NCBI RefSeq assembly: GCF_032051675.1
Contig: NZ_CP116968.1
Span: 4,023,001 to 4,087,000, forward strand
Direction of reading: 5' to 3'
Length of the DNA: 64,000 nt
Source: Candidatus Nitrospira neomarina
GTDB lineage: Bacteria > Nitrospirota > Nitrospiria > Nitrospirales > UBA8639
Shown: in pieces, positions 17,425-25,449 of the stretch
How positions within the stretch are numbered: position 1 is the first letter of the stretch
Layout of the letters: each line of letters starts with the position of its first letter
The notes under the pieces: model-generated
The model's input: only the letters and a program-made list of their open reading frames with translations
What the model was told of the DNA's origin: nothing
Database searches by the model: none
Translations under genes and position numbers: made by a program

Positions 17425-19593
17425 ATGAAGTTGCTCAAGCAATTCTTAGTACGGTTATCGGGGAATATCTTTGAGACCCTGACTCCAAAGTTAGGACCTT
17501 ATCGTGTAAAGCAAAAGCCACCGCCCCTCAAGCTGGTTTCCCATAACCCTCATCCTGAGGTTTCTCAGGATCGTACCCTCCAACGAACAGCCAATCTTGG
17601 CCATATGAGTGCTCTGGAATCAGCTCTTCAAAAAGGGGAAGACTGGTTACTGAACATGCAGGATCCTGAACAGGGATTTTGGGTTGAAGAGTTGGAAGCG
17701 GATACGACCTTGACCTCTGAATATGTGATGCTTCGACGGTTTCTGGATGTGATTGATCTGGATAGAGAGCGGAAAGTCACTCGGTATTTGCTTCATACTC
17801 AGCTCGAGGATGGGGGTTGGCCGATTTTTTTCGGAGGGCCTGCAGATATCAGTGCATCAGTAAAGGCCTATTTTGCGCTCAAACTGGCCGGGTTTTCTCC
17901 TGATGAGCCTGTGATGCAGCGTGCGAGAAGTTTCATTCTCGGCAAGGGTGGTGTCGTTCAGGCCAATGTCTTCACCAAAATTACCTTAGCATTATTCGGG
18001 CAATATGATTGGCGCGGGATACCATGTATGCCTCCAGAAATATTCTTAGCCCCTCGATGGTTTTATTTTAATTTATATGCCGTTTCATATTGGTCCCGTG
18101 CAGTCATTATCCCGCTTTTAATTATTTTTGCCCATCGACCCATGTGCACCATCTCCAAGGAACAAGGGATTGATGAACTGTTTCTTCAGCCTCGTCAAGA
18201 GGTGGACTATGCTCAAGTGCCACCGTTGCACAGGGATTCCACCCTCATAAGCTGGCGGAATTTTTTTGTTTGGGTCGATGGGCTGCTCCGTTTATATGAG
18301 GCTTATCCCATAAAGGCCCTCCGGAAAAAAGCTTTGAGTAGCGCACAGTCTTGGGTGCTTGAACATATGGATGGGGAAGGAGGATTGGGAGCCATTTATC
18401 CGGCAATGGCCTATTCGGTTTTTGCCCTTCGAGCTTTGGGATACTCTACCGATCATCCGTTGGTTCAAAAAGCATTGAGGGAAATAGAAGCACTTGAAAT
18501 TTACTCGAATCCTGGAAATACCTCAACGCCCACTATGCTGCATTTACAGCCTTGTCATTCTCCAGTTTGGGATACAGCCTTAACGATGAATGCGCTGATC
18601 GAACGGGGCCTTGCGCTGGACCATTCGTCATTGCAACGTGCGGATGCCTGGTTGCGATCCCGTCAGTGTCAAAAAGTGGGAGATTGGGCGGTGTCGGCTC
18701 CAAAAGCTCGGTCTGGTGGATGGGCCTTCCAATTTGAAAATGAATGGTACCCCGATGTCGATGATACCGCGGCTGTGGTGACGGGGTTGGCCAAGATCAA
18801 TCCTGCCGACGTGTTCGGTTCAGATGAGGCCCTTGAACGAGGTTTACAATGGGCTTTGGCGTTGCAGGGGTCGGATGGTGGTTGGGGGGCATATGATAAG
18901 GATAACAATAAATTAATTTTCAATAAGATTCCCTTTGCGGATCATCAGGCTCTTTTAGACCCCAGTACGGCCGATTTAACCGGTCGATGCTTGGAAATGT
19001 TAGGAACGTTAGGGTATGACCAGTCTCACCCTGCCGTGAGCCCCGCAATTGGGTTCTTACGCCAGGAGCAAGAGCCAAACGGAAGTTGGTATGGCCGATG
19101 GGGGGTCAATTATATTTATGGGACCTGGTGTGTCCTTTCAGGTCTTCGTGCAATAGGCATTGATATGACCGTGCCGTGGATCCAGCAGGCGGTGATTTGG
19201 CTAGAGTCCGTTCAGAACTCTGATGGGGGTTGGGGGGAATCCTGTGATTCCTACGCTGATGTGGAGAAGGCCGGGCGAGGAGAAAGTGCGGCGTCTCAAA
19301 CGGCCTGGGCGCTCATGGCCCTCCTTCAAGCTGGAGAATCGGACTCCATTAGTGTTGTCCGGGGAGTCAACTGGCTCATTCGCCATCAACGTGAGAATGG
19401 AGTTTGGGATGAGCCGTTTCATACGGGTACCGGGTTCCCCAGAGTCTTTTATTTACGGTATCATGGGTATTTTAAGTATTTTCCCATCTGGGCCCTGAGT
19501 ATGTACCGGAATGTAAAAATAACCGGGGAAGCAAGGGCCGATCAATTACGAAAGGCCGCACAAGTGGCCAGACGCCAGAGTAAGCTTGTGTAA
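17425..19593 (+). CDS. shc: squalene-hopene cyclase
   Basis: A 722-residue triterpene cyclase that folds squalene into hopene/diplopterol, the core of hopanoid membrane lipids; family members are peripheral membrane proteins. The catalytic acid motif DVDDTA is at residues 444-449. Several QW repeats are visible (QGSDGGWGAYD, QNSDGGWGES, QEPNGSWYGRWG). The C-terminal YLRYHGYFKYFPIWAL is typical. About 50 residues precede the first conserved part, slightly more than usual. It starts after a terminator, so it likely opens a new transcript, with hpnG next. Confidence 0.96.
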   Translation: MKLLKQFLVRLSGNIFETLTPKLGPYRVKQKPPPLKLVSHNPHPEVSQDRTLQRTANLGHMSALESALQKGEDWLLNMQDPEQGFWVEELEADTTLTSEYVMLRRFLDVIDLDRERKVTRYLLHTQLEDGGWPIFFGGPADISASVKAYFALKLAGFSPDEPVMQRARSFILGKGGVVQANVFTKITLALFGQYDWRGIPCMPPEIFLAPRWFYFNLYAVSYWSRAVIIPLLIIFAHRPMCTISKEQGIDELFLQPRQEVDYAQVPPLHRDSTLISWRNFFVWVDGLLRLYEAYPIKALRKKALSSAQSWVLEHMDGEGGLGAIYPAMAYSVFALRALGYSTDHPLVQKALREIEALEIYSNPGNTSTPTMLHLQPCHSPVWDTALTMNALIERGLALDHSSLQRADAWLRSRQCQKVGDWAVSAPKARSGGWAFQFENEWYPDVDDTAAVVTGLAKINPADVFGSDEALERGLQWALALQGSDGGWGAYDKDNNKLIFNKIPFADHQALLDPSTADLTGRCLEMLGTLGYDQSHPAVSPAIGFLRQEQEPNGSWYGRWGVNYIYGTWCVLSGLRAIGIDMTVPWIQQAVIWLESVQNSDGGWGESCDSYADVEKAGRGESAASQTAWALMALLQAGESDSISVVRGVNWLIRHQRENGVWDEPFHTGTGFPRVFYLRYHGYFKYFPIWALSMYRNVKITGEARADQLRKAAQVARRQSKLV

Positions 19594-19656
19594 TTTCGGT
19601 CCTGACTGCCTGCCTTTTGCATATTTCCCACTCCCCGATGATGGCAGGAGCCTCCT

Positions 19657-20460
19657 CTGATCAGAATCGTCATATTGACTGCAACCCATCTAGAGTTTAA
19701 CGCTGTTGGCCGGACTCTTCCCTGTGTGGACTCTGTCAATCGCCATGGGTATGCCGGCCTAGAGAGTCAAGGCGCTTCAATCCATGTCTTGTTAGTGAAG
19801 ACGGGAATAGGTCCAGGAAATGCTGAAAGGGTTACCCGGCAAATTTTAGAGAGCGAAGCATGGGATGTCGTCATTTCTACCGGTTTTGCCGGCGCTCTCA
19901 ATTCTTCCCCAATCGGATCGCTGGTGATCGGTCAAGAGGTTCTGTTTGGGGAGACTACAGAGATGGTCTCTGATTCTAATCTGCCACGAATTGTGTGTCA
20001 TCCGGAGTGGGTCAAGGCGGCATTAAGGGTCCCATTGATGGATGGGTGCCATCTTCAAGCTGGACGGTTTGTCACGACGGATCGAGTGCTCACACAGACT
20101 TCACAAAAACGTATTCTGGGGGAACGGACCGGAGCGATGGCTGTAGATATGGAGAGTGGAGCTATAGGCGAAGTGGCGAAGCAGTACGGTTTCCCTTTTC
20201 TGATTATTCGTGCGATTTCTGATGGTATTAACGAGGATTTACCGGTAGACTTCAATATGTTTCTTAAGCCATTTGGGTGGGTTGGTGGTATAGGACAGGT
20301 CCTATCCTCACCTCGATGTTGGAAGGGATTTATTCGTTTGTACCGGCATTCGAGGCAGGCCGGAATCCAACTTTCTGGTTTTTTTGAAAATTTTTTCCCG
20401 ACTGTTTCGGCACAAACTTTCTCCATGGCCATTAATAAATCTGGCGCGGAAATTCCATGA
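19657..20460 (+). CDS. hpnG: hopanoid-associated phosphorylase/nucleosidase HpnG
   Basis: A member of the purine nucleoside phosphorylase/MTA-SAH nucleosidase fold (about 267 residues). HpnG releases adenine from adenosylhopane, the step after HpnH. Visible signs are the strand-turn VKTGIGPGNAERVTR, FAGALNSSPIGSLVIG, and AVDMESGAIGEVA, where the Glu binds ribose. The first ATG is far inside; an in-frame TGA at 19639-19641 and GGAG at 19647-19650 point to CTG 19657 (LIRIVILTATHLEFNAV, matching the family's opening strand) or TTG 19675. It ends overlapping mlaE by four bases. shc lies upstream. Confidence 0.85.
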   Translation: MIRIVILTATHLEFNAVGRTLPCVDSVNRHGYAGLESQGASIHVLLVKTGIGPGNAERVTRQILESEAWDVVISTGFAGALNSSPIGSLVIGQEVLFGETTEMVSDSNLPRIVCHPEWVKAALRVPLMDGCHLQAGRFVTTDRVLTQTSQKRILGERTGAMAVDMESGAIGEVAKQYGFPFLIIRAISDGINEDLPVDFNMFLKPFGWVGGIGQVLSSPRCWKGFIRLYRHSRQAGIQLSGFFENFFPTVSAQTFSMAINKSGAEIP

Positions 20461-21224
20461 TATTATTGCAACAAATTGGGAAACGGACTCTATTCTTAAT
20501 AGAAGAAATGGGGGCCATGTTTGTGTTTTTGATACGGACGTTTGGATGGTTGTTCCGACCACCGGTGAGAATCGCTCAAATTATCAAGCAAATGCATTTT
20601 GTGGGGTTCAAGTCTTCTTTTGTTGTGATTCTGACGGCGTTATTTACCGGGATGGTGCTAGCGCTTCAAGGGTACTATTCCCTGAGGAAGTTTGGGTCTG
20701 AAGGTTTGCTGGGGTCTGCGGTAGCAATAAGCATGATCCGTGAGCTAGGTCCGGTATTAGCGTCATTGATGGTGACGGCTCGCGCGGGATCAGCCATGAC
20801 CGCAGAAATAGGGATAATGCGTATTACCGAGCAAATTGACGCATTGGAGACCATGGCGATCAATTCTTTGCAGTATTTGATTACTCCCAAGGTGGTTGCG
20901 TCGCTTATTTCGGTACCCTTGTTGGTTGCTATGTTTGACGTGGTGGGAATTTGGGGGGGGTATCTGGTTGGGGTCAAGTTGCTTGGAGTCAGTGGGGGAT
21001 CCTATTGGAGTTCAATCGAATCAGCGGTGGAATGGAAAGATGTTTATGGGGGGATCTTAAAGTCGATTAGTTTTGGCCTGATTATCAGCTGGGTCTGCTG
21101 CTATAAAGGGTATTACACGAGAATGAGTGCCGAGGGTCTAGGAAAAGCTACCACTGAATCTGTGGTCTTGGCGGCAGTTCTCATTTTGGTGTGGGACTAT
21201 TTTTTAACCTCCGTCCTTATGTAA
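20457..21224 (+). CDS. mlaE: Mla-type ABC lipid transporter permease MlaE
   Basis: A 255-residue MlaE/TrbE-family permease with five to six membrane segments. The conserved central region SMIRELGPVLASLMVTARAG and EIGIMRITEQIDALETMA is diagnostic. With MlaF it forms the inner-membrane core that moves phospholipids (or here perhaps hopanoids) between the inner membrane and the MCE protein. The ATG overlaps the hpnG stop (ATGA), implying coupling. No mlaB STAS gene is seen nearby, unlike in E. coli. Confidence 0.93.
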   Translation: MILLQQIGKRTLFLIEEMGAMFVFLIRTFGWLFRPPVRIAQIIKQMHFVGFKSSFVVILTALFTGMVLALQGYYSLRKFGSEGLLGSAVAISMIRELGPVLASLMVTARAGSAMTAEIGIMRITEQIDALETMAINSLQYLITPKVVASLISVPLLVAMFDVVGIWGGYLVGVKLLGVSGGSYWSSIESAVEWKDVYGGILKSISFGLIISWVCCYKGYYTRMSAEGLGKATTESVVLAAVLILVWDYFLTSVLM

Positions 21225-21232
21225 CGTTACGC

Positions 21233-22000
21233 ATGTCTACGAGTCTACCGATGGTCATAAAGCTGGAAGGGGTGGAAAAGACCTTAGGGGGACAGGCTGT
21301 GCTCAAAGGGGTCACTCTCGATATTCCTAAAGGTAAAATTACGACGATTATCGGTCCGAGCGGTGAGGGCAAAAGTGTGATGCTTAAGCACATCATTGGA
21401 TTGATTCGCCCGGATCGAGGCCGAGTCATTATTGATGGAACGGACCTCACGCAAATTAATGACCAAGAATTGAATGACATACGCAAAAAGTTTGCTATGT
21501 TGTTTCAATCGGCTGCCTTGTTTGATTCTATGAATGTATTTGATAATGTCGCTTTTCCCTTACGAGAAAAACGCATGATGACTGAACAGGAAATTTGTCG
21601 ATGGGTACCAGAGATGTTGGAGAGGGTAGGGTTGGACAAGATGGGCCATAAATTTCCTGCAGAACTGAGCGGAGGAATGAAGAAACGTGCAGGATTGGCC
21701 CGGGCACTGGTAATGGGGCCGGAGATTATTTTGTTTGATGAACCGACGACGGGGTTGGACCCGTTGATGGCCCATGCCATCCATGACCTCATTTTGGCTA
21801 TGCATAAAACCTTTGGATTTACCGGTGTGATGGTGAGTCATGAAATTCCAGAGATCTTCCCTATCTCTGATTGGGTTGCTATGTTAAAAAATGGGAAGAT
21901 TATTGCTATGTGTCCTTCAGATGAATTTCAGCAGACTGCCGATCCTGTGGTGCGTGAGTTTATTTCGGTCAATAATGGCATTCACCTCGCTCAAGTCTAA
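21233..22000 (+). CDS. mlaF: Mla-type ABC lipid transporter ATPase MlaF
   Basis: An ABC ATPase of about 255 residues. It has Walker A GPSGEGKS, the Q-loop region KKFAMLFQSAALFDSMNVFDN, signature LSGGMKKR, Walker B EIILFDEPTTGLDP and switch His in VMVSHE. The FDSMNVFDNVAFPLRE segment is characteristic of MlaF/Ttg2A. ATG 21233 was chosen because it leaves eight bases after the mlaE stop; upstream starts in the frame would extend into mlaE. No clear ribosome site is present, consistent with coupling. Confidence 0.92.
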   Translation: MSTSLPMVIKLEGVEKTLGGQAVLKGVTLDIPKGKITTIIGPSGEGKSVMLKHIIGLIRPDRGRVIIDGTDLTQINDQELNDIRKKFAMLFQSAALFDSMNVFDNVAFPLREKRMMTEQEICRWVPEMLERVGLDKMGHKFPAELSGGMKKRAGLARALVMGPEIILFDEPTTGLDPLMAHAIHDLILAMHKTFGFTGVMVSHEIPEIFPISDWVAMLKNGKIIAMCPSDEFQQTADPVVREFISVNNGIHLAQV

Positions 22001-22123
22001 ATCTCCTGGCTCTCGAGTGTGAATTAGGGAGTGAGATGGATTTTAGTGTCACGCTGAACTATATGCATTATCCTTCCTGGGCTTTGCCCCAATAACAATA
22101 TCAATTACCCTAACTTCATTTTT

Positions 22124-22570
22124 ATGATTGAACGTGGAAAACTTGAATTAATCGTCGGAATATTTGTATTAGTGGGGGTCATCTGCCTGGGGTATTTGGC
22201 AATCAAGCTTGGAAAGCTTGAGCTGGTTGGAGGGGATTATTACGAACTCCAGGCAGAATTTTCTTCCACTTCCGGGTTGAAAAACGGAGCGTCGGTAGAA
22301 ATCGCCGGAGTAGAGGTGGGCCGAGTAAAAAAAATCGGACTGAACGAAGATCGGGCTGAAGTGGTCCTAGCGATCCAGGATGGGATCCCGGTGTTTGACG
22401 ATGCGATTGCTTCAATCAAGACTCGTGGCATTATCGGAGAAAAATTCATGGAATTATCTCCCGGCGGGGCGGGAGAGCGTTTGAAGACTGGTGGGACCAT
22501 TGTGGACACTGAATCTGGAATTGATCTAGAGCAGGTGATTAGTCAATTTATCCATGGCAATGTTGAGTGA
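22124..22570 (+). CDS. mlaD: MCE-domain lipid-binding protein MlaD
   Basis: A 148-residue protein with one N-terminal membrane helix (about residues 9-27) and a single MCE domain (about 38-118: YYELQAEFSSTSGLKNGASV, VEIAGVEVGRVKKI, KTRGIIGEKFMEL). MlaD forms a periplasmic hexameric ring on the MlaFE core that passes lipids through a central pore. It is shorter than E. coli MlaD (183) at the C-terminal end. 123 bases separate it from mlaF, and no ribosome site is obvious before ATG. Confidence 0.92.
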   Translation: MIERGKLELIVGIFVLVGVICLGYLAIKLGKLELVGGDYYELQAEFSSTSGLKNGASVEIAGVEVGRVKKIGLNEDRAEVVLAIQDGIPVFDDAIASIKTRGIIGEKFMELSPGGAGERLKTGGTIVDTESGIDLEQVISQFIHGNVE

Positions 22571-22601
22571 TGCTTGTTGGTGAAATAAATGTGGAGGAAA
22601 T

Positions 22602-23294
22602 ATGCAAAGGGAATTGGTTAAGAAACCTGAGTTAAAGGTGAGAACCAGAGCAGGTGAACCAGGAAGAGTGCAGTTTAAAAATTCCTCAAGAAATGTGGCA
22701 GTAATATTTCTTGGTTGTATAGTAGTTTCTCTTGCCTGTATGACCGCCGCATGGGGAGGAGGTACTCCGACCGGGGCAGTCAAAGAAACCGTTGATCAGG
22801 TTTTTGTGGTGCTGAGGGATCAAGCGTTGAAGGATCCTTCGAGAGAGACGGAGCGGCGAGCGAAGCTGGAAGAAATCATCGGAAAGCGATTTGATTATGC
22901 AGAAATGGCCAAGCGTACCCTGGCTTCTCAGTGGAAGGGGTTAAGTACAGACCAACAACAAGAATTTGTGACTTTATTTCAGCAGTTTTTGGCTAATTCC
23001 TACGTCGGCAATGTAGACGGGTATTCGGGAGAAGAAGTGGAGTACCTCAAGGAGCGCGAAAAGGGAGAATTTGCTGAAGTCCAGACCAAAGTGGTGTCTC
23101 CGAAAGTGCAAATACCCTTAGACTATCGCCTGTTGCAAAAAAATGGAGAGTGGCGGGTGTATGACGTAGTGATTGATGGAGTAAGTTTGATGAAAAATTA
23201 CCGTGGGCAATTTTCCCGTATTATTAACTCCTCATCGTTTGAAGCTCTTCTCGAGAAGCTTCGTTCAAAAGCCGACCTGGGGACTTCGTCCTAA
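22602..23294 (+). CDS. mlaC: periplasmic lipid carrier MlaC / HpnM-like
   Basis: A 230-residue Tol-tolerance (Ttg2D/MlaC) family protein with GGAGG before ATG. A basic N-terminus precedes a hydrophobic segment (about 32-50) as signal or anchor. The mature domain has LEEIIGKRFDYAEMAKRTL, LSTDQQQEFVTLFQQFLANSY and DYRLLQKNGEWRVYDVVIDG, which form the lipid-binding pocket. MlaC shuttles lipids between MlaD and the outer membrane. Hopanoid clusters of other bacteria carry a related protein, HpnM, and the setting here beside shc and hpnG makes a hopanoid link plausible. Confidence 0.92.
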   Translation: MQRELVKKPELKVRTRAGEPGRVQFKNSSRNVAVIFLGCIVVSLACMTAAWGGGTPTGAVKETVDQVFVVLRDQALKDPSRETERRAKLEEIIGKRFDYAEMAKRTLASQWKGLSTDQQQEFVTLFQQFLANSYVGNVDGYSGEEVEYLKEREKGEFAEVQTKVVSPKVQIPLDYRLLQKNGEWRVYDVVIDGVSLMKNYRGQFSRIINSSSFEALLEKLRSKADLGTSS

Positions 23295-23306
23295 GGAGTC
23301 GGTTTT

Positions 23307-24515
23307 GTGATATCGTTTCGTTCGTGGGGCCTGGTGTTGTCGTGCCTGGCCTTAGGCGGCGTTATCCTTCCTTCCTCTACAGTCCTCGCCGAAAATTCTT
23401 TTTTTGTGGTTCCTGCGTTTTCTACCTCCAAAAATGATGGACAAGACTTTGGATTGATTGCCCCGTCATTGAATTCAGATGCGGAAGGTAACCTTCGCTC
23501 TCTCTTTGCCCCGATGCTGATTCACAATTCATTTTTAGGAGTTCGGGGAACCTTGAACTATTTTCATTATTGGTCTGGTGGGAGACAAATGGAGACAGTC
23601 GGTTCGTATACTGAGGAAATTGAACGAAAGCTGAAGTTTCGTTACCAGGATCCTGGGTTTATCGAAGGACTGTTCTTTGTGGATGTTGGAGCACAGTTTT
23701 TCAAAAATGCGACCAAGCGGTTTTATGGTTTAGGACAAACCACTCCCAAAGGTAACGAATCAAACTATACGGGGCGTGAAATTCAAATTCATTGGAACTT
23801 TGGTATCCATTTGAATGATGTGACGCGATTATCCGTTAACCAAAGGTTTCGAAATGTTGACATCCAACCGGGAGGTGTAGATGACGAGCCATATACAAAG
23901 GATCGTTTCCCGGGAGATCCGGGGATACAGGGTGCGACGATTTTGGCCCACCGTCTGGTGTTCCAATATGATTCCAGAGATAACCTGAATACCCCGACCG
24001 CGGGCACCCGAGCTGAAATATTTGGGGAATTGGCGCAGAACTTCGATTTTGGGAACGAAGAGGATCTGTTGTATTTTCGTTCAGGGTTTGATATCAGGCA
24101 CCTGATACCGAGTCCCTCCAAACGGTATATTTTTGTGGCCCGAGCGATGCTGCAATTAAGTTTTGGCGATGGAATCCCCTTTTACGAACAAAGTTCCTTG
24201 GGAGGAGAAGACAATCTGAGAGGATATGGGAAGGATCGGTTTATTGATAAACATATGGTGGCATTTAATGTGGAGGAACGCATACATCTTTTCGGGATGA
24301 AGATGTTCAATGTCAGTATTGAATGTGAATTAACACCATTTGTGGATATGGGGAGAACCTATAAGGATTTTAAATTTCGCCAATTTCATGATTGGGAAGT
24401 TACACCTGGAGTAGGCTTCCGAGCCATTGTCCGTCCCAATGTCATGGCCCGGGTGGATTGGGGGTACAGTAGGGAAGGTGGAGCAGTTTTTGCTGGCCTC
24501 AACTATCCTTTCTGA
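23307..24515 (+). CDS. Omp85/D15-type outer-membrane barrel without POTRA domains
   Basis: A 402-residue protein with a signal peptide (cut near residue 28) and mostly amphipathic strands. The C-terminal half shows the Omp85 signature SSLGGEDNLRGYGKDRF (near 296) and ends in an aromatic residue (GLNYPF). BamA/TamA carry several N-terminal POTRA domains, but there is no room for them here, so this is the short surface-antigen form. It sits 12 bases after mlaC with AGGAG upstream of GTG, so it is probably in the same operon. It is a candidate outer-membrane partner of the Mla system (inference). Confidence 0.8.
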   Translation: MISFRSWGLVLSCLALGGVILPSSTVLAENSFFVVPAFSTSKNDGQDFGLIAPSLNSDAEGNLRSLFAPMLIHNSFLGVRGTLNYFHYWSGGRQMETVGSYTEEIERKLKFRYQDPGFIEGLFFVDVGAQFFKNATKRFYGLGQTTPKGNESNYTGREIQIHWNFGIHLNDVTRLSVNQRFRNVDIQPGGVDDEPYTKDRFPGDPGIQGATILAHRLVFQYDSRDNLNTPTAGTRAEIFGELAQNFDFGNEEDLLYFRSGFDIRHLIPSPSKRYIFVARAMLQLSFGDGIPFYEQSSLGGEDNLRGYGKDRFIDKHMVAFNVEERIHLFGMKMFNVSIECELTPFVDMGRTYKDFKFRQFHDWEVTPGVGFRAIVRPNVMARVDWGYSREGGAVFAGLNYPF

Positions 24516-24573
24516 TACAGCTCATAGTCAATCTGCTTTTCCGAAACAACTTGTATTGACAAGATCAAGGACT

Positions 24574-25326
24574 ATGCGTCTATTTGTGCCAATAAGGTTA
24601 ACCTTACTGATGGGGGTCTTCCTTCTCCCTTGTGGGGCGTTGCAGGGTGAGGACTCAACCGACCAGCAATATCCCGAGAGCCTTGAAAGGGAGCTGGAAA
24701 TTTTGGTGAGGGAGGGAGCAGCCGATTCCAGCGACCTTACGCGATTGCTTCGGATGTCCGGATTGTATTTGGATCTGGGTTATGGGGTGTACCTTGATCG
24801 GGAGCAGAAGTTGGCAGCTTTCCAGGAAGGAGCCCGTCTCGCTCAAAAAGCCTTTGGCCTTCGTGAATCTTCTGCAGATGCCCATTTTTTGTACGCCGCC
24901 AATCTTGGGAGTGCGGCGGAGTTGGAGGGTCTGGTTTCAGCGGCTTTGACGATTCAGAAGTTAAAGAAACATGTGAATCGGGTGTTGGAGCTTGATCCAA
25001 ACAATGTTCAGGCTCACCATATGTTAGGGCGGATGTATGAGGAGTTACCCTGGGTGTTAGGAGGCGATCAGAAGGTAGCTGGAGAGCATTTGAAAAAAGC
25101 GGTTTCTCTCGATAGCAGGTATGCCCCGGCAGGGTTGGATCTTGCGAAATGGTACCTGAAACACGGACAACATTTGGAGGCAGTGAGGGAGCTAACCCGG
25201 GTGGTAAACACCCCCCCTCTTAAAAAGCGATGGATATGGGAACGGATTCATCGACCGGAAGCCCAAGCCTTGCTCCAGCAGACCCTACGCCAGGTGGATG
25301 TTGACCGTTCCAATGCTCATCCCTGA
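24574..25326 (+). CDS. secreted TPR-like protein (about 250 aa)
   Basis: ATG 24574 gives a clear signal peptide (MRLFVPIRLTLLMGVFLLPC, which could also be a lipobox end). The rest is helical repeats: three or so TPR-like hairpins around residues 45-220, including VLELDPNNVQAHHMLGRMYEELPW and AGEHLKKAVSLDSRYAPA in pieces. The last part resembles the periplasmic TRAP-associated TPR group, a weak match. Longer starts would overlap the barrel gene, so they were rejected. Its position after the barrel gene suggests an envelope role. Confidence 0.7.
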   Translation: MRLFVPIRLTLLMGVFLLPCGALQGEDSTDQQYPESLERELEILVREGAADSSDLTRLLRMSGLYLDLGYGVYLDREQKLAAFQEGARLAQKAFGLRESSADAHFLYAANLGSAAELEGLVSAALTIQKLKKHVNRVLELDPNNVQAHHMLGRMYEELPWVLGGDQKVAGEHLKKAVSLDSRYAPAGLDLAKWYLKHGQHLEAVRELTRVVNTPPLKKRWIWERIHRPEAQALLQQTLRQVDVDRSNAHP

Positions 25327-25449
25327 AGTTAGATAAAATGCTTGACAGGCAATAGCAGCTATGGGAAGATTTTGTTTAATCATGTCGGAATTTGGACATT
25401 TTTAGTTATTCCCCTACAAAACATTAGGTTCTTCAAGAAAGGATGCCCA

